A DNA stretch of 64,000 nt from Acanthaster planci (taxonomy: Eukaryota > Echinodermata > Asteroidea > Valvatida > Acanthasteridae): contig NW_019091388.1 in assembly GCF_001949145.1 (NCBI RefSeq), positions 1,236,342 through 1,300,341 of the forward strand, given 5' to 3'. The notes below the pieces were generated by a model that saw nothing but the letters and a program-made list of their open reading frames with translations, was not told the DNA's origin and ran no database searches. The position numbers were made by a program, and so were the translations under genes. Position 1 is the first letter of the stretch. The number at the start of each line of letters is the position of its first letter. This document shows positions 35,994 through 47,887 of this stretch, one piece after another.

Positions 35994-38900
35994 CTAGAGT
36001 TCCACGGGCCGTCCCAGGCTCAACATCAGCTCCTTGAGATGTCCGTCTTCAGCCCAATTCACCCCGCTGCCGAGGATCAGCCCTTGAAGGATGTTGCGGC
36101 CTATCTGGATGTGGGACATCGTCCGCTGGATCTCCCCTTGCCTGCAGTGAACGGCAAAGTAGACACATCCACAAATAGATGGTAATTTCTCCTTTCATCC
36201 AAACTACTTTCACAGCACACTTGGCAACCTTTGAGACCTTCTCTCATAGAATATCCATGAGGTTGTGTGACAGTGAAAATTCTAGACTGGTGAAATTACT
36301 GAGTTTTAACACCTTAGCCAATCAATCTAGTGTTTCTAGAGACATTCCTAAATGCAGGCACACACACAAGAATGTCGGTACTACAACATCACACATAGGT
36401 CCATCATTTCTTGGTCATTTTTTCAAACAACCATGCGAGTTTTCAATGATGCTTTGGAAGCACTTAAACGTTAACAACTGAATCTACCTCTCCGTGTCAG
36501 TTCCACTTACACTTGTCGGTGTTTTTCGTTGTCATAGTTACTTGCTTGCTGGTTTTTCTCCTTGTTGGTCTGGAGAAGCTCAGCCATGATGTCTCTGTTC
36601 CTCTTCTTTAAGTCTGTTCATTTGAGAAACAAAAATGAAGGTAAATGAAGAAACTGGTTTGTTCCAAAGTGTCCTGTAGCCCTGTGGGAAGGTATGGACG
36701 CTTGTGAACTGTACAAGCTATGCGTAAGATGAGGACTGTAGTCGGGTCTACTGCGAGTCCTTCCAGGTTCCCTTAGAAATCAGAAACCAAATGATTTTTT
36801 CAGGACTAAAATATGACAACTCTCATGACATTTATTGCCATTTTGTAGAGAAAAGTTGTTTGGTACTATGAACTGGTTCCCAAGACTGCCATAGCCACCA
36901 CTACAGACTGACAAAGGATATCCGCTCCGAGCGTAACAAAAGAGGGCGTCCTTGTTTTGGTACTCGCTGCATAAGCGCAAGTTTATAATGGAGATCAATG
37001 GTGCACTTGACGCGGAGCACGCTGAGTAAGTGTAACGAATTTAGTGTGCAAGAACCCGCTTGGAAAACTTACATCAGTCTTTCTTTGCTGCTTGGGGTGG
37101 TGCACTTCAACTCGGTGCAAAGAGCCTGTGAATTTATCATTCCATTATCGCATAGAAAGTGGCCCATCCAAAATAACCCTTGCATGATCTTAATTTGCAG
37201 GACTTTTCCATTACTTTTTTCCTCGAAAGGGATCCCAGGACAACCTATTCTTCCCCAATTTTCTAGGACTTTTCCATAATTTTCCTGAACTTTATAGGAT
37301 TTTCCATGACAGTAGGGCTGTGTTAATTTGAATAATTCACTATTTGAATATTCGACCTTCAATTTTATCGAATATCTGAATATTCGATCGCACCGACCGG
37401 CAGATTGTTGATGAACAAACCATAAACAATATCAGTTTCAGTAACACATAAAATGGTACATTATGATCAATATAATAGCTTCTCACATCTAGGAGTACCT
37501 CCAGCCACAATTTAGCAAGATTTAAGAGATAAACAATACTTCTTGCCCTTTTGAAAATTTCTATTCCTTTTAAATTGATTAATGAATAATTTACTTTTTA
37601 AATTGTAAAATTTCTGATGCTTTTCATTTGAATCTGCTTGAAACAAGCCTCCATAGTGCCAGTTTTCTTATTGAAAACAAAGAAAATTTTCCCTCCTTTT
37701 TTATGAATTTTGCATTCAAATATTCAAATTCGAAAAATTATATTCAAATATCCAACAATCGATCGAATATTCGCTTATTCAAATATTCGGCACAGCCCTA
37801 CATGACTGTGGGAACCCTACGGTATCTTTGCAAGTCAAATCATCCTTTCTGAAAGCAAAAACTATTCCTTTGTCCCTGTTTGTGGTGCTACTTGTGACTT
37901 GACTTGCAAAATGATTTCAGACTAGTCTTGTGATGGGCTCAACAATAATACTGGATACTCTTGTTGCCATGCGGACAAAATTATATTTAAGGAACCAGGA
38001 AATAGAAATATTTTTATAAATTTTACTAAAAACCCTTGAAATTGCATCTTTGGGTTTCAATTAACTCTACTTCAAATTTTTGTTTTGCAAGTTTAACCCA
38101 TATTTTGATGCTTTTTAGGTTTTATGCTTATGCAATTTGCTTATTCATGAGCAGAACTGTGATGTCATCCAAGGCACTGAATCTGACTGTTGCACTGATT
38201 TGTGCACAGAAAATTTCTAGATTTTTTTAACCACTGCTATGGCAGATTTCAGTTTCTTTGGCAATTTATTGCTGTGTAAGTATATGGCAATAACCCAGCA
38301 GAAACCCTTTTCACAGAATTGTTCCCAGATAGCAAATTTAGGGTTCACAATTTGAACATGAAAACATACAACCTGAACCATGTCTTCCTGGATTTACATC
38401 AAAACAAAAGCGCCCTCACTTGTCCAGAAGTGCTTGGTCAATTTTTAATGTTTGAAAAAAAGCACCGTTCAGTTCACATAACTCAAAAAAGATGTCAAAC
38501 AGTCTTCGTACATGGAAGAAGAGTGCAGAGATACACAAAAAGTGATTCTAAGAAAAATTCATTTCCTGGATCCTTTCAGTCTATGCCAGGCTACACTGAA
38601 AGATCCCAATTCCTGCAATTTGACACCAGAGACTGTCCATGTTGCTAGAATGTGGAGCTTACAATGGGCTTCACCATTTTCCCCACGTTTTCTTCCTTCA
38701 CAAAACTTCGTTCTGAAACTTCACTGCAGAGCAAACTGCAGATTGCAAAGCGGGGTAAACTCTGCTGCAGTGCGTGTGCCTTTCGGGTCAGGCACTCATG
38801 AATGGCATAATCTAAGCTCACATATGGGGGCTTGTCTTTGAAGGTTACTCTGCGTGTGGTGAAAACAATGCTTTTGGATGTAACCACAGGAGGGATGAGT

Positions 38901-40935
38901 TATATTCGTTCTGGCTGTAATTTTGTCTTGATCAAGTTTGGTTTAGTCGACTACATCAGAGTGACATCCAAGACACTGTTGTAAAAAAAACCAAAAGTGG
39001 CCAAGGCAAAGCCAAAATTTATTTTAGAAAAACTGATAACACACATACCTACACACTCCTTCTGCACACTGTCCAGCTCGTCTTGCACTCGCTGGCAGAC
39101 CTTGTGGTGACCTATGACCTCGCTGACCAGCTCGCTCTGTTTGGAGGTCAGGTCGCGGAACTTGTCCCTCTGCTGGGAGGCTGCTGAACCGCTTGGGGAG
39201 GTGGGGAAGAGGATCTGCAGGAGGGTGTCACTCAGTTGAAGTCTGGCAAACAAGAAAGCAAGATAGGCGTTGGGCCTGCGGCTTATTACAGTTTAGAGGC
39301 AGTGTAATTTGTCTGTGTCACTTTGACCAGATGACCAGCAGATAAATTCAAACCATGATGTCATTCCAAATAAAAAAAGTACTGCTGGGCTCTCACCTTC
39401 TTAGTGCCAGTTCCTTCAGAGAGTGGACTGTAGACTCTTTTAGCAGCTCTTTTTGGAATTTCAGAATCCTGCATATCGGAGAAAAAAAACCCACCAAAAC
39501 ACTGACAAAAAGGGTTTGTTTGTCATGCAAACCTTAACACAGCACTGTGCACGCGGTGCCATCCTGTATGGGTGTTAAAAATAGGAGCAAAATCGGGTAG
39601 CTGTGTTTATGAGATGGTAAGATAGGAATTCTTAAAAGTGCTTACTAGAATTAATTGGTCAAAAGTGTTGGACAGATGCCCTCATTGCAAACCTGTGCCC
39701 TGAAGGGCACATGCCCCCCAAATTAGTGAATTAATTCTGTTGAGCACTTTGGTTAATTTTTAAAAATTTGAATTTGATTTTTTGCCAGGTAAATTTGACA
39801 TCGTACCAAAGATTAATGGAAGTCATGGATGCAAGGGTAAAAGTACAATCTTAAATTTCTGGCACATATTCTTGAAGAACAAAGCAATAATATCAGGTCA
39901 TGCAAATTTCATTTTTTTAATTTAAACTGTACCAAAGATTACTTTGGATCATTTTTAAATGGGCTAGGTGATGACTTTTTTTTACAAGCACTTTTTTAGC
40001 AACTTCATTATCTTCTTGAATGTATGAAACTATTGGATGTCCTTTTGGGGTGAAAGTGTCTTTTTCAAAACACTTAAAATTGTCCAAGCTTCTCTGGACA
40101 ACTGAGGGTGCTGAAGCCGTGACATCATCCAAGGAAGACATTACTAAGTTTACGTTTTTCTGTTCAAACTGAATTAAAAAATATCTTCATTGAACACACT
40201 TCTATGAAACAGTTGCTCCATGGTTTATTGTCATGCACTGACAGAACAACACATACATAGAAAAGGAAATTAAGGACGGTAAAATGTCAAAAAATTCTAG
40301 CAGTTTTTGTGCACGAATCAATTTTGAATTTCACATTTAGACTTGTATTAAAAGAAACCCCAAAAGGTACCATTATATCTTTTAAAATAACAAAACTAAA
40401 AGTCAATTGAAAATAAGGTTAAATGATTAAATGAAACACAACAGTAAATTTTCAAGGACAGTAGTTCAAGAAATAATTAAAAAAACTGCATTACATGGAC
40501 CTTTTAACGGACCTAAACTTAACCTCCCTTGCATACAGCAGGGTTTGAAGAACGTACCTTTCATCCAGCTGCTCCTGGTCTTTGGCTGAACTGACCACCC
40601 TCCTTGCTTCAAAGGCAGCTTCATGGTCCCGCTTCACTGTGTCCAACCATTCCTTGTACCTGCAAATGGTGAAACAACACAGACGTACAGGGCAGATCGA
40701 TAACAAGAAATTTAGATGAGAAGCTATATCTAATCTTTTCCTATTTGGTCTTGCTGATGACGTACCTGATGTACTGGAGCAGCTTCTGGTCAGGTTTCCC
40801 GCCAGGTTGACTGCCTGCTGCCTGGGAGGTACTCAGCAGAGACTGGCCAGCAACAGAGGATGTCTGACCCAGCGAGCTCTCTTTGAAGCTCTGACTCAGC
40901 CTGTCAAACACCTCATTGTGAGTGGTATCTGCCAT
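35994..40935 (-). CDS. CENPH: Centromere protein H, complete
   Basis: Six coding exons on the minus strand: 40935-40766, 40659-40558, 39468-39397, 39242-39049, 36613-36511, 36141-35994. All have GT-AG borders and continuous phase, giving 789 nt, 262 aa (human CENP-H is 247 aa). The C-terminus carries the diagnostic block ILQGLILGSGVNWAEDGHLKE, to be compared with LILGSKVNWAED in the human protein. The middle is coiled coil (KFRDLTSKQSELVSEV, KKRNRDIMAELLQTNKEKNQ). The N-terminal 60 residues are Ser/Gln-rich and poorly conserved. CENP-H belongs to the constitutive centromere-associated network (CENP-H/I/K/M) that links CENP-A chromatin to the kinetochore. An acceptor AG lies three bases before the ATG, so a noncoding first exon must exist upstream (above 40938); I could not locate it. 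Confidence 0.92.
36913..37120 (+). mobile_element. TATCC-TIR MITE, copy 3
   Basis: It starts GGATATCCGCTCCGAGCG, then AACAAAAGAGGGCGTCC, and contains GACGCGGAGCACGCTGAGTA, found almost unchanged in copy 4 at 52711-52730. It ends near TGCACTTCAACTCGGTGC. It lies in CENPH intron 4. Confidence 0.65.
37313..37800. mobile_element. hAT-like non-autonomous element with 8-bp target duplication
   Basis: Terminal inverted repeats TAGGGCTGTG (left) and CACAGCCCTA (right) continue into AT-rich subterminal repeats of the word GAATATTCGA. Flanks are CATGACAG (37305-37312) and CATGACTG (37801-37808), a 7-of-8 match. An 8-bp duplication is the hAT hallmark. The element is 488 bp, has no transposase frame, and lies in CENPH intron 4. 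Confidence 0.8.
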
Positions 40936-41520
40936 GCTCTGCAAAGGCAAGGACAAAACACCGTAAAAGAACAAAGAATTTTTGTCTGCAAACTGCATGA
41001 AAAGGAACGCCATATGATTCATCCCTTTGGAAACATGGTATAAATGTGGCTTGTGTCCTTCCAAACCAGAAATCAACTAGCACAAAAGTCTGAATACCAA
41101 TTAGCAATACTGAAAAACACCTGCATGTCTTTTCACTTTCTTTGAAAAGGTGAGGTAAAGTCTGACATTTTCTACAGAATTGACCAATAAAGCAGCATGC
41201 TCGATTGTGCAGATCGACTGGCGACACCAAACAATTTCACGACGACAATCCATCAAGTAATTATTCCTCCATGCTACAGCACAACCCTTTTGGGTCCAAA
41301 GGACCAGTAGCATACACCTAGAATGACGGAGCTCCTTCCTCCACTTCTGAGAGATAAGTGGAGCTGAAATTTTAAAACCAACCATTATTGAATTTATCAG
41401 TGTTTCTCTCAGTAAAAAAGTAACATTTAGCGTTTGTGTGACAGCCAAAATGTCTCTGTGCTGTAGGAAAGTTGAGTCGTTGCCAGAATATCATTAATAA
41501 ATAAAATGAAATGTACAGAA

Positions 41521-41700
41521 CTACAGATCACTCTCACTTTGCCTACAACTTGTATGGGCAGCCAAAGTTTGCAGAAATGTCACCTTTTGGTTGGTTTTCG
41601 ATTTACCTCCAATTCTTTGAAATTGACATTTGTCGCATAAACTTTAAATAGGGTTGTATTTTCATTTAGTGTTGTTGTAGTACGTGTATCTGTTACCTGA
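41521..41700 (+). repeat. Dispersed repeat, copy 1 (inverted copy at 58425-58603)
   Basis: Ordered matches to the reverse complement of 58425-58603: ACCACTCTCATTTTGCC-like text, AACTTGTATGGG, CCAAAGTTTGCAGAAAT, AAATAGGGTTGTATTTTCAT and TAGT. No ends or target duplication are evident, so the class is unknown. Confidence 0.6.
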
Positions 41701-42304
41701 CGTTCTGATAGCTGCGGGAGATTTTTAACACTTTGTGAATCATTTGCTTACTTTTGTACTGATGACCAACCATAGCAGCCACTTGTAGAGAAAACAAGAC
41801 TGTGACATCAAATGAGCAGACCGTATAGTTTGCCATAAAATTTTGCTGTCATTCCAGTCACACATTATTTGTTTCGCAAACAGCCATCATTGAACCAATA
41901 TCATATTACTTCTCAATTTCTCCCTTTGAAGCGAATGAGTGCATATGGCAGGTGGCCAGACACGAAGGCACGTGATCACGGTTCCATCCTTGGGTCAGAT
42001 CTGCAAATTGCAATCCCCCCCCCGTTGTTAACTAAATCCTAAGTTAAATTGCATGAACCAGATGAAGATTTCCCCCCTAAACTTCTGTGCATGTTCAGTT
42101 GATGTGATTGTACAACAGTAAACGCAAAACTGGACCGTGAGCTGGTCATCTAATTGAAATTGAAGGCCTGCACACTGCCTTAACAAAATAACAGCTGACA
42201 TGGAGTCACGGAGGTGGTTCCCCCCCTGAAAAATGTTGAATAAGAAAGGACAAAAATGAGGAAAGTAAGCTAAAGGAAACTACTTTATCAAGATGAAGAA
42301 AGAA

Positions 42305-42390
42305 ATTGACTGGAGCGGGATTTGAACCTGCCAACCTGAAAACACAGAACTGGTTCTCTGTTGACTACAGGTAAGCTGTCCAGCCCTATG
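42305..42390 (-). repeat. tRNA-like sequence (degenerate tRNA or SINE head)
   Basis: On the minus strand, GGCAGGTTCAAATCCCGCTCC gives a B-box-like T arm with four of five stem pairs. A possible anticodon arm ACAGA...TCTGT has an 8-nt loop. No acceptor stem closes and the A box is poor, so a functional tRNA gene is unlikely. Confidence 0.35.
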
Positions 42391-43405
42391 TTGGTGGCTC
42401 TTCCATTTGTCAATATCTTTGTTTGGGGGAGGGGGGCACTAGTAGCCAGAAGCCATTAAACTTGAAACACCATGTAGCATCACGCTCACAACACAAATCA
42501 TGAAACAAACTATATACAAGAACTGACTAGGTGCTTAAAGATGATTATCATCGTAAACACCTACTCAGCTTTTGTATATAGTGGAGTACCCTAACTTCCC
42601 GCATGCAGATATTCCTGCATCCAACTCGCTCGTTGTGAAGTCAAACTACAGCGATTAAAGTGTTTTCCTCAAACTGCGTCACCAAACCAAAGTAAGTAAT
42701 GACAAAAATGTCCTTATTCAAGAGACATTAACTTAATAACTGGCAGATTTATCAGAAGTAGGGCATTACCAATAACCGTAAAATGACGCTAGCAATGTAC
42801 ACGCATGAATTAAAGTTTTACTACAGCCGATCCAAGTCATTTGCAGATAAAGTTGTTCCTGTTGCTTCATGACATCCAATGCTCTTCATAATTATTTCAT
42901 GTGGGCCTTAGGCCTAGTAGTTTAGTCAAACTTTCAACTACTGAGAGTGAAGCCATAAAAGTCTCGTTCAAGAGCAAAGTAGGTGCATGAATTATGTAGA
43001 CTCTGGATATATAGGATTGTTTCAAAAGGAAATCAAGTAGATGGGCCTATGCTAGCGCGGGTTGGACGTTGTCTTCATTTACACTACGACTGACCTCCGG
43101 GGTATAAAAGTCCTTCAACAATGTGAAATTTTTTTCAATCTTTTTTCTCACATTTTTACCTGGCGAACACAGCTCAAGTGTAGTTAACAAGTGCCTTGTA
43201 TCCAAAATTCCATAAATGCTGCGTTGAAATTACTAAACACATCTGCAGACAATGTAGTTTGCAGGAAATTTTGCGAAACTCTACGCTTTCTATTGTGATC
43301 CACGTTTGTCTAGTAGGTGTACTTGCACATGCGCGAAATGCAGGGCAACCGACCGCCCCTTACGCATGTGCAGAAGAGCTGCGGTCATGAAGAAGTCGCA
43401 GATAA

Positions 43406-43521
43406 GGCTGTGTCCGAAATAGGCTTCCCAAGCTACAGCTACCGTAGGTCTGTTGACTGCGTGTCTCCACACATTCCCAATGGAGCATAGACCTCCACCT
43501 ACATGTAGCTCTAGACAACAT
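43406..43521. mobile_element. Short MITE with GGCYGTGTCCGAAA ends, copy 2
   Basis: It starts GGCTGTGTCCGAAATAGG and shares AGGTCTGTTGACTGCGTG, CCACACATT and GCTCTAGACAACATA with 25792-25910. The right terminus beyond 43521 is unclear. Confidence 0.5.
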
Positions 43522-44830
43522 AACTGACAGTCTGTCAGTGACAGAATGTGGGCCGAGCGTGGAGGCCATTTCGTACATGTGCAAATGCGTACTAAGCCTA
43601 CTATATGAACGTAGGCATTCATGAATCACAACAGAAAGCTAGGAGTTTCGCAAACATGGCAAAATACGTTGTCCACAGGTGTATTTAGTAATTTCAACAC
43701 AGCATTTATGGGATTCAGGATACAAAGCACTCGTAAAGACATTTGGGCTGTCTTTGCCGGGTGAAAATGTGAGAAAAACCACTGAAAAAAATTTTGCATT
43801 GTTGGGGGACTTTTATCCTGGACAAATAGTCGCAATGCTCATACTAGGCCTAGGGCCTAATGAGAGGAAAATGAACTGATGCCATGAACACTGATGAAAC
43901 GATAAAAATCACAAATTTGCTTGAAAGCAACCTCCAAATCATTATTGACCCCCTCCCGCTGTTAACTGTAATTTATTTCTAGATGATGAGTGTAAGCGTT
44001 CATCTAGCCCTGAGACTTGACAACATTTGCACTGCTGCAACACTGACTGCGCGCCATTGACTGAGAGTCTGTCAATTGTGCACATGAGCAAAACATTACA
44101 CGCTGTAGTTGCGTCGCGAGGTGCCGCTCTGCCACAAATTCCAAAACTTAGCAAAATTACAGTAACGCATCAAGTCTGGGTATGATGACTATGGTCTTGA
44201 CTGTTCTACTCACCCAAGTTACAATTTTTTCACAGTTCTCATTACTGTTTAAAGTAGTTAATTGAGCAGTAGCTCTACGCCTAGCTTAATCCCGCCCGGA
44301 GCTGGCCGGTAGCGATTTTTTATATACATCATGTATTATGCATAAGGTTCAAAGGTCAAAAGATACAAAATCGTCAACTGTGCGCATATTGTAGGTGCCT
44401 ACGGGAGCTAGTCTTTGCCCAAGACGTCAATGATCGATAGTTGTTTCATTTCTGTTGAAGAGCGCCCTCGCGCTAGTTTTTACTTTTAAGAACATTAAAG
44501 CGACGATTGTCGCAATATGGACTATTTAGAGGAAGACATAAGTCGTCCATAGTCGATGTTGCCTTTTTTCTGGAGAAAACACACGAGTCTGGATTACAAA
44601 ATGGATACCGATGGACGCATCAAAAAGTGCTTATTGGCAGGAATCATTATTTCAAGATCAGATGTTACCTTGCTGCTCTCGGTTTTGGATGGCTAACAAT
44701 AGAGGGCGCTTTCTTCTTATATGAGTTTGTGTTATTTCGCAAAGGTTTTTTCGTTATTTCGCAATAAAAAATACATGTACTTAAATCTGGCACGATTGGG
44801 CTTCCATAGTATTCTGTACATAATACCCAT

Positions 44831-45303
44831 TGGTTGAGTTCGGGCGGCCTGTTCTTGACACGGGTTTCTTCAAGTGTTCTCGCGCTCGAACGGCGGGAAC
44901 ACGACTCAAGAACGCTGTTCTCGGAACAAGATCACACACCACCTCCTCGTCGGGTTTTACAAGAACACACGGAAAAACTCGTGAGATTTTGATTTTTGAA
45001 CAGCTGCCAAAAGTAGAGAGATGGCTTCCAAAGCCATAGACAATGGGAAGTTTTGCAAAATTAACATTAATTATTTTCCGTAACACAGAAATGAATGTTC
45101 CTGTTTATATATAAAAGAATTCAGCCCATCCAAACATTAACTCTCGAATAACGTAGCCTGCATGGACGCCGCCAGTTGCATGTTGCTTGTCACAGTACCA
45201 TCGATAACCGGTTGTTTGGTTCTCGGCGTTCGAGCGGCCGACCCACGAACAACAAATCGAGCTGTTCGTGAACATACGGGAACAAGCCGCCCGAACTCGG
45301 CCA
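44831..45303. mobile_element. GAGTTCGGGCGGC-TIR element, copy B (longer)
   Basis: It starts TGGTTGAGTTCGGGCGGC and ends GCCGCCCGAACTCGGCCA, an inverted repeat with two mismatches over 18 bases. A second inverted motif (GCTCGAACGGC near 44884, CGTTCGAGCGGC near 45227) makes the ends doubly palindromic. No transposase frame. It is 473 bp against 369 bp for copy A. Confidence 0.8.
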
Positions 45304-45516
45304 TTGATCTCCATTATATCAATGATAATACCACAGACATACAAACTAAAAATAGTAGCGGCGCTAATCTTTGATATAAACGCATAGACCGCTAGTCTTG
45401 CGCGTATAACCGGCGGGCGGATCCAGGGGAGTGTAGTGGCGTACGCCCCCTTTTTTCACCTCAAAAATGATGCGGCATGCCAGCCAGCTGGCCGGCACGG
45501 CATATCGAGATGTTAG

Positions 45517-46184
45517 CAGGTCGGGGACCAAACCACAATCTAGCGACGTCCCTAGTTTCTGCTTATGTCGCTCGTTCAAGCGGCAATGACGTCATTTTCA
45601 TCAGGTCACATGATAATGATGTATTTTTCCCGCGCGATTTTGGGAAAATAACGAGATTTGAAATGCCGGCAGCCAACACGGCCACCTTTGCCGTTACCGT
45701 TGGAGTCTATGGCAAAATTGTTTTCGATCACAATTTTGGAAAATCGCCACGGTAAACATAAAATCTGCCATGATGAATCGATGGAGATTTATAATGGCAA
45801 CATTTTCATGCATAAAGCAAACTTCGGCAAAGTTTCATTTTTTTCGCGTAAACGTTTTCATCGGCAGAGTTAGACTCGCCTGCCCACCGAATTCGACACT
45901 TCCACTTCCAGTACAAGATTTGACCGAAAAATCTCCTCGATCCGCTTTTAAAAGATACCAAATGAAAGGAAATTCATTTAGATCTTGGGTAGCATGTTTC
46001 CTTTAAAGTTGATCGATCAGAGGAATTTGTTTTGAAGTTTCTGGCCGATAAAGAGATCGATGTTATCTGCGAACCGTGATCTAAAAAGTTAAAACATTAC
46101 GTCATTGTTGCACAAACGAGCGCCATATGCGCGCATAGTCAGTCTAGTAATCTGGCGTCGTCGGTAGTTTGGTCCCCGACCTTG
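45517..46184. mobile_element. TIR element with CAGGTCGGGGACCAAAC ends
   Basis: The left end CAGGTCGGGGACCAAAC is mirrored by GTTTGGTCCCCGACCTTG at the right, and both flanks read TTAG (45513-45516 and 46185-46188), a possible target duplication. The interior carries a consensus CRE octamer TGACGTCA (45587-45594), probably by chance. At 668 bp with no long frame it is non-autonomous. Confidence 0.7.
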
Positions 46185-46430
46185 TTAGAGGGCGCTGTTC
46201 ATGATGATCACTCGCGAAACCGAGCTCGGACTGTCGGAGGGAAACTCAAATTTCTTTGGCAAACATCAGCAGTATTGATTTCACAGTTTTATGCACTTGA
46301 CTTTTGTCATCTTATTTTGACGGCAACACGACCACTCCAGGTTCGTATGGCTTCCGAGGAAACAATATCAGGAAAGAGGTTTCCATCTTTTCCTACACTT
46401 CGCGCCCTGTGCTGTAGTGTGTCGCCTAGC

Positions 46431-47302
46431 ACTAGGCCTACCCTAGCCTCACTAGTGTGGCACGGACTCTCACTCCCGATTTATCCTTAAATCGGGAGTG
46501 ATCCGTGCCAGTAGTGGGGCTAGGCCTACCCCCACCCCCAGAAGTGTGGTTCTTTCCTATGCCTTTACTCAGGCTTTAGCACACTGTTCCTTAAACATGG
46601 AGGTAGTAAGGAAACAAAGTTCACTTTCTCAGACTAATTTCGTGTTGGTGTACTGAAAATTTTCGGCACACCCACTTATCGTGGGCACAATTTCTTTTGC
46701 ACACAGAGATGATCCTTAGCCTCTCCGCTTTCTTAGCGCCATTTATTGAATGATTTCACTCACGTTGTTCTGGTATTTTCCAGTCTTTTTGCCTTCACCC
46801 ATTCAATCTCTCAATAAGGTCGTTGAACATTACGTCACTTGACTCCTCATCGTCTCGACGGCTGTTCCATGTCAAGACATATCCAACACACGGACTGAGT
46901 GATAAGATACCACATGTACCAATGGGCTCTTCCAAAACTTTGGCAGCAGTTTAGATGTCTTGACATGGAACAGCCGTTGAGACAATACGGGGTCAAGTGA
47001 CGTAATGTTCAACAACCTTATTTCAAAGATGGCGACTGTGAGAGCAAGCCCGTGAGATTGAATGGGTAAAGGCAAAAAGACTGGAAAATACCAGAACAAC
47101 GTGAGTGAAATCATTCAATAAATAGTGCTAAGAAAGCGGAGAGGCTAAGGATCATCTCTGTGTGCAAAAGAAATTGCGCCCACGATGATAAGTGGGTACA
47201 CCGAAATTTTCAGTATGCCGACACGAAATTGCGTATATGGATGTGTGGCTAAGGATGGAGTGGGAGAGAGAGTCCGTGCCATATTAGTGGGGCTAGGCCT
47301 AG
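46431..47302. mobile_element. Long inverted repeat / foldback element with nested terminal hairpin
   Basis: The left arm (46431-46880) and right arm (46954-47302) are reverse complements over most of their length around a 73-bp loop. Matching text includes CATTCAATCTC / GAGATTGAATG-like, GACTGGAAAATACCAGAAC / GTTCTGGTATTTTCCAGTC, and GACGGCTGTTCCATGTCAAG / CTTGACATGGAACAGCCGT. The left end carries an extra 96-bp hairpin of its own (46433-46528; loop near CCTT) made from the outer end sequence CTAGGCCTA...GGCACGGACTC, so three copies of that end exist. This explains why the left arm is about 100 bp longer. Confidence 0.85.
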
Positions 47303-47887
47303 TTTAGGTAATTTACAATATTTAAACAAGAAAACCACAATATTTTTAACCCAATTCTGCCAAAAGACAACTGCTCAGTCCAATCATACCATTTTGTTTC
47401 TCATCTGGTTACCTGACCCGGGCATTTTGGATTCATCAAAATCAAATCTCCATCCAGGTCAAGGAACCAGACTGCATTCGCTAATTTGTTGTCATTCACA
47501 TCTCTTTGAGGCAGTCATGTACACTGCCATTTTACCCCAAAAGTTCTCTCAAAAACCAAAAGCCCTGTTCTCAATTCTTGAAATTCTTCTTGATGAAAGA
47601 GGACATCACCAACAATGTCAACCCTTACATGTACCTCTAGAAGTAATTTACGGGATTCATTGCGCACACCAGTCTTTCAGAGAGCAGTGCACATGAGGTA
47701 CCCTATAGTTGTTGGGATAATCTGCCCCTTAACTCAAGGAGCTGGGAGTTCTTATTGTGTAATGCGTAGCTTAGCCAAAGATTGGCACAAAATTTAGAAT
47801 TAATTGTGATTTCCCTTTACATCCAAACTTGGACTTCAAATCTACTTTGCCATGCCATTTTTCCGTACAGATCTTTGAGTTAACAAA

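Larger units (their letters stand above)
40939..47887. other. Repeat-dense intergenic region between CENPH and the membrane-protein gene
   Basis: The two genes point away from each other across about 7 kb. Only the hidden noncoding first exons of both are expected here: the CENPH acceptor ends at 40939, and a good acceptor (TTTTTCCGTACAG) ends at 47870, just before the membrane-protein ATG. Otherwise the region is largely transposon-derived: 41521-41700, 42305-42390, 43406-43521, 44831-45303, 45517-46184 and 46431-47302. I found no conserved coding exon. Confidence 0.5.

Noticed and set aside
35853-36185. Plus-strand frame ending PAVNGKVDTSTNRW that looked like a last exon of the RING gene
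   Set aside because: It is the opposite-strand shadow of the last CENPH exon (36141-35994), which carries the conserved LILGSGVNWAED block and fits in phase; the plus frame has no acceptor in the needed phase.
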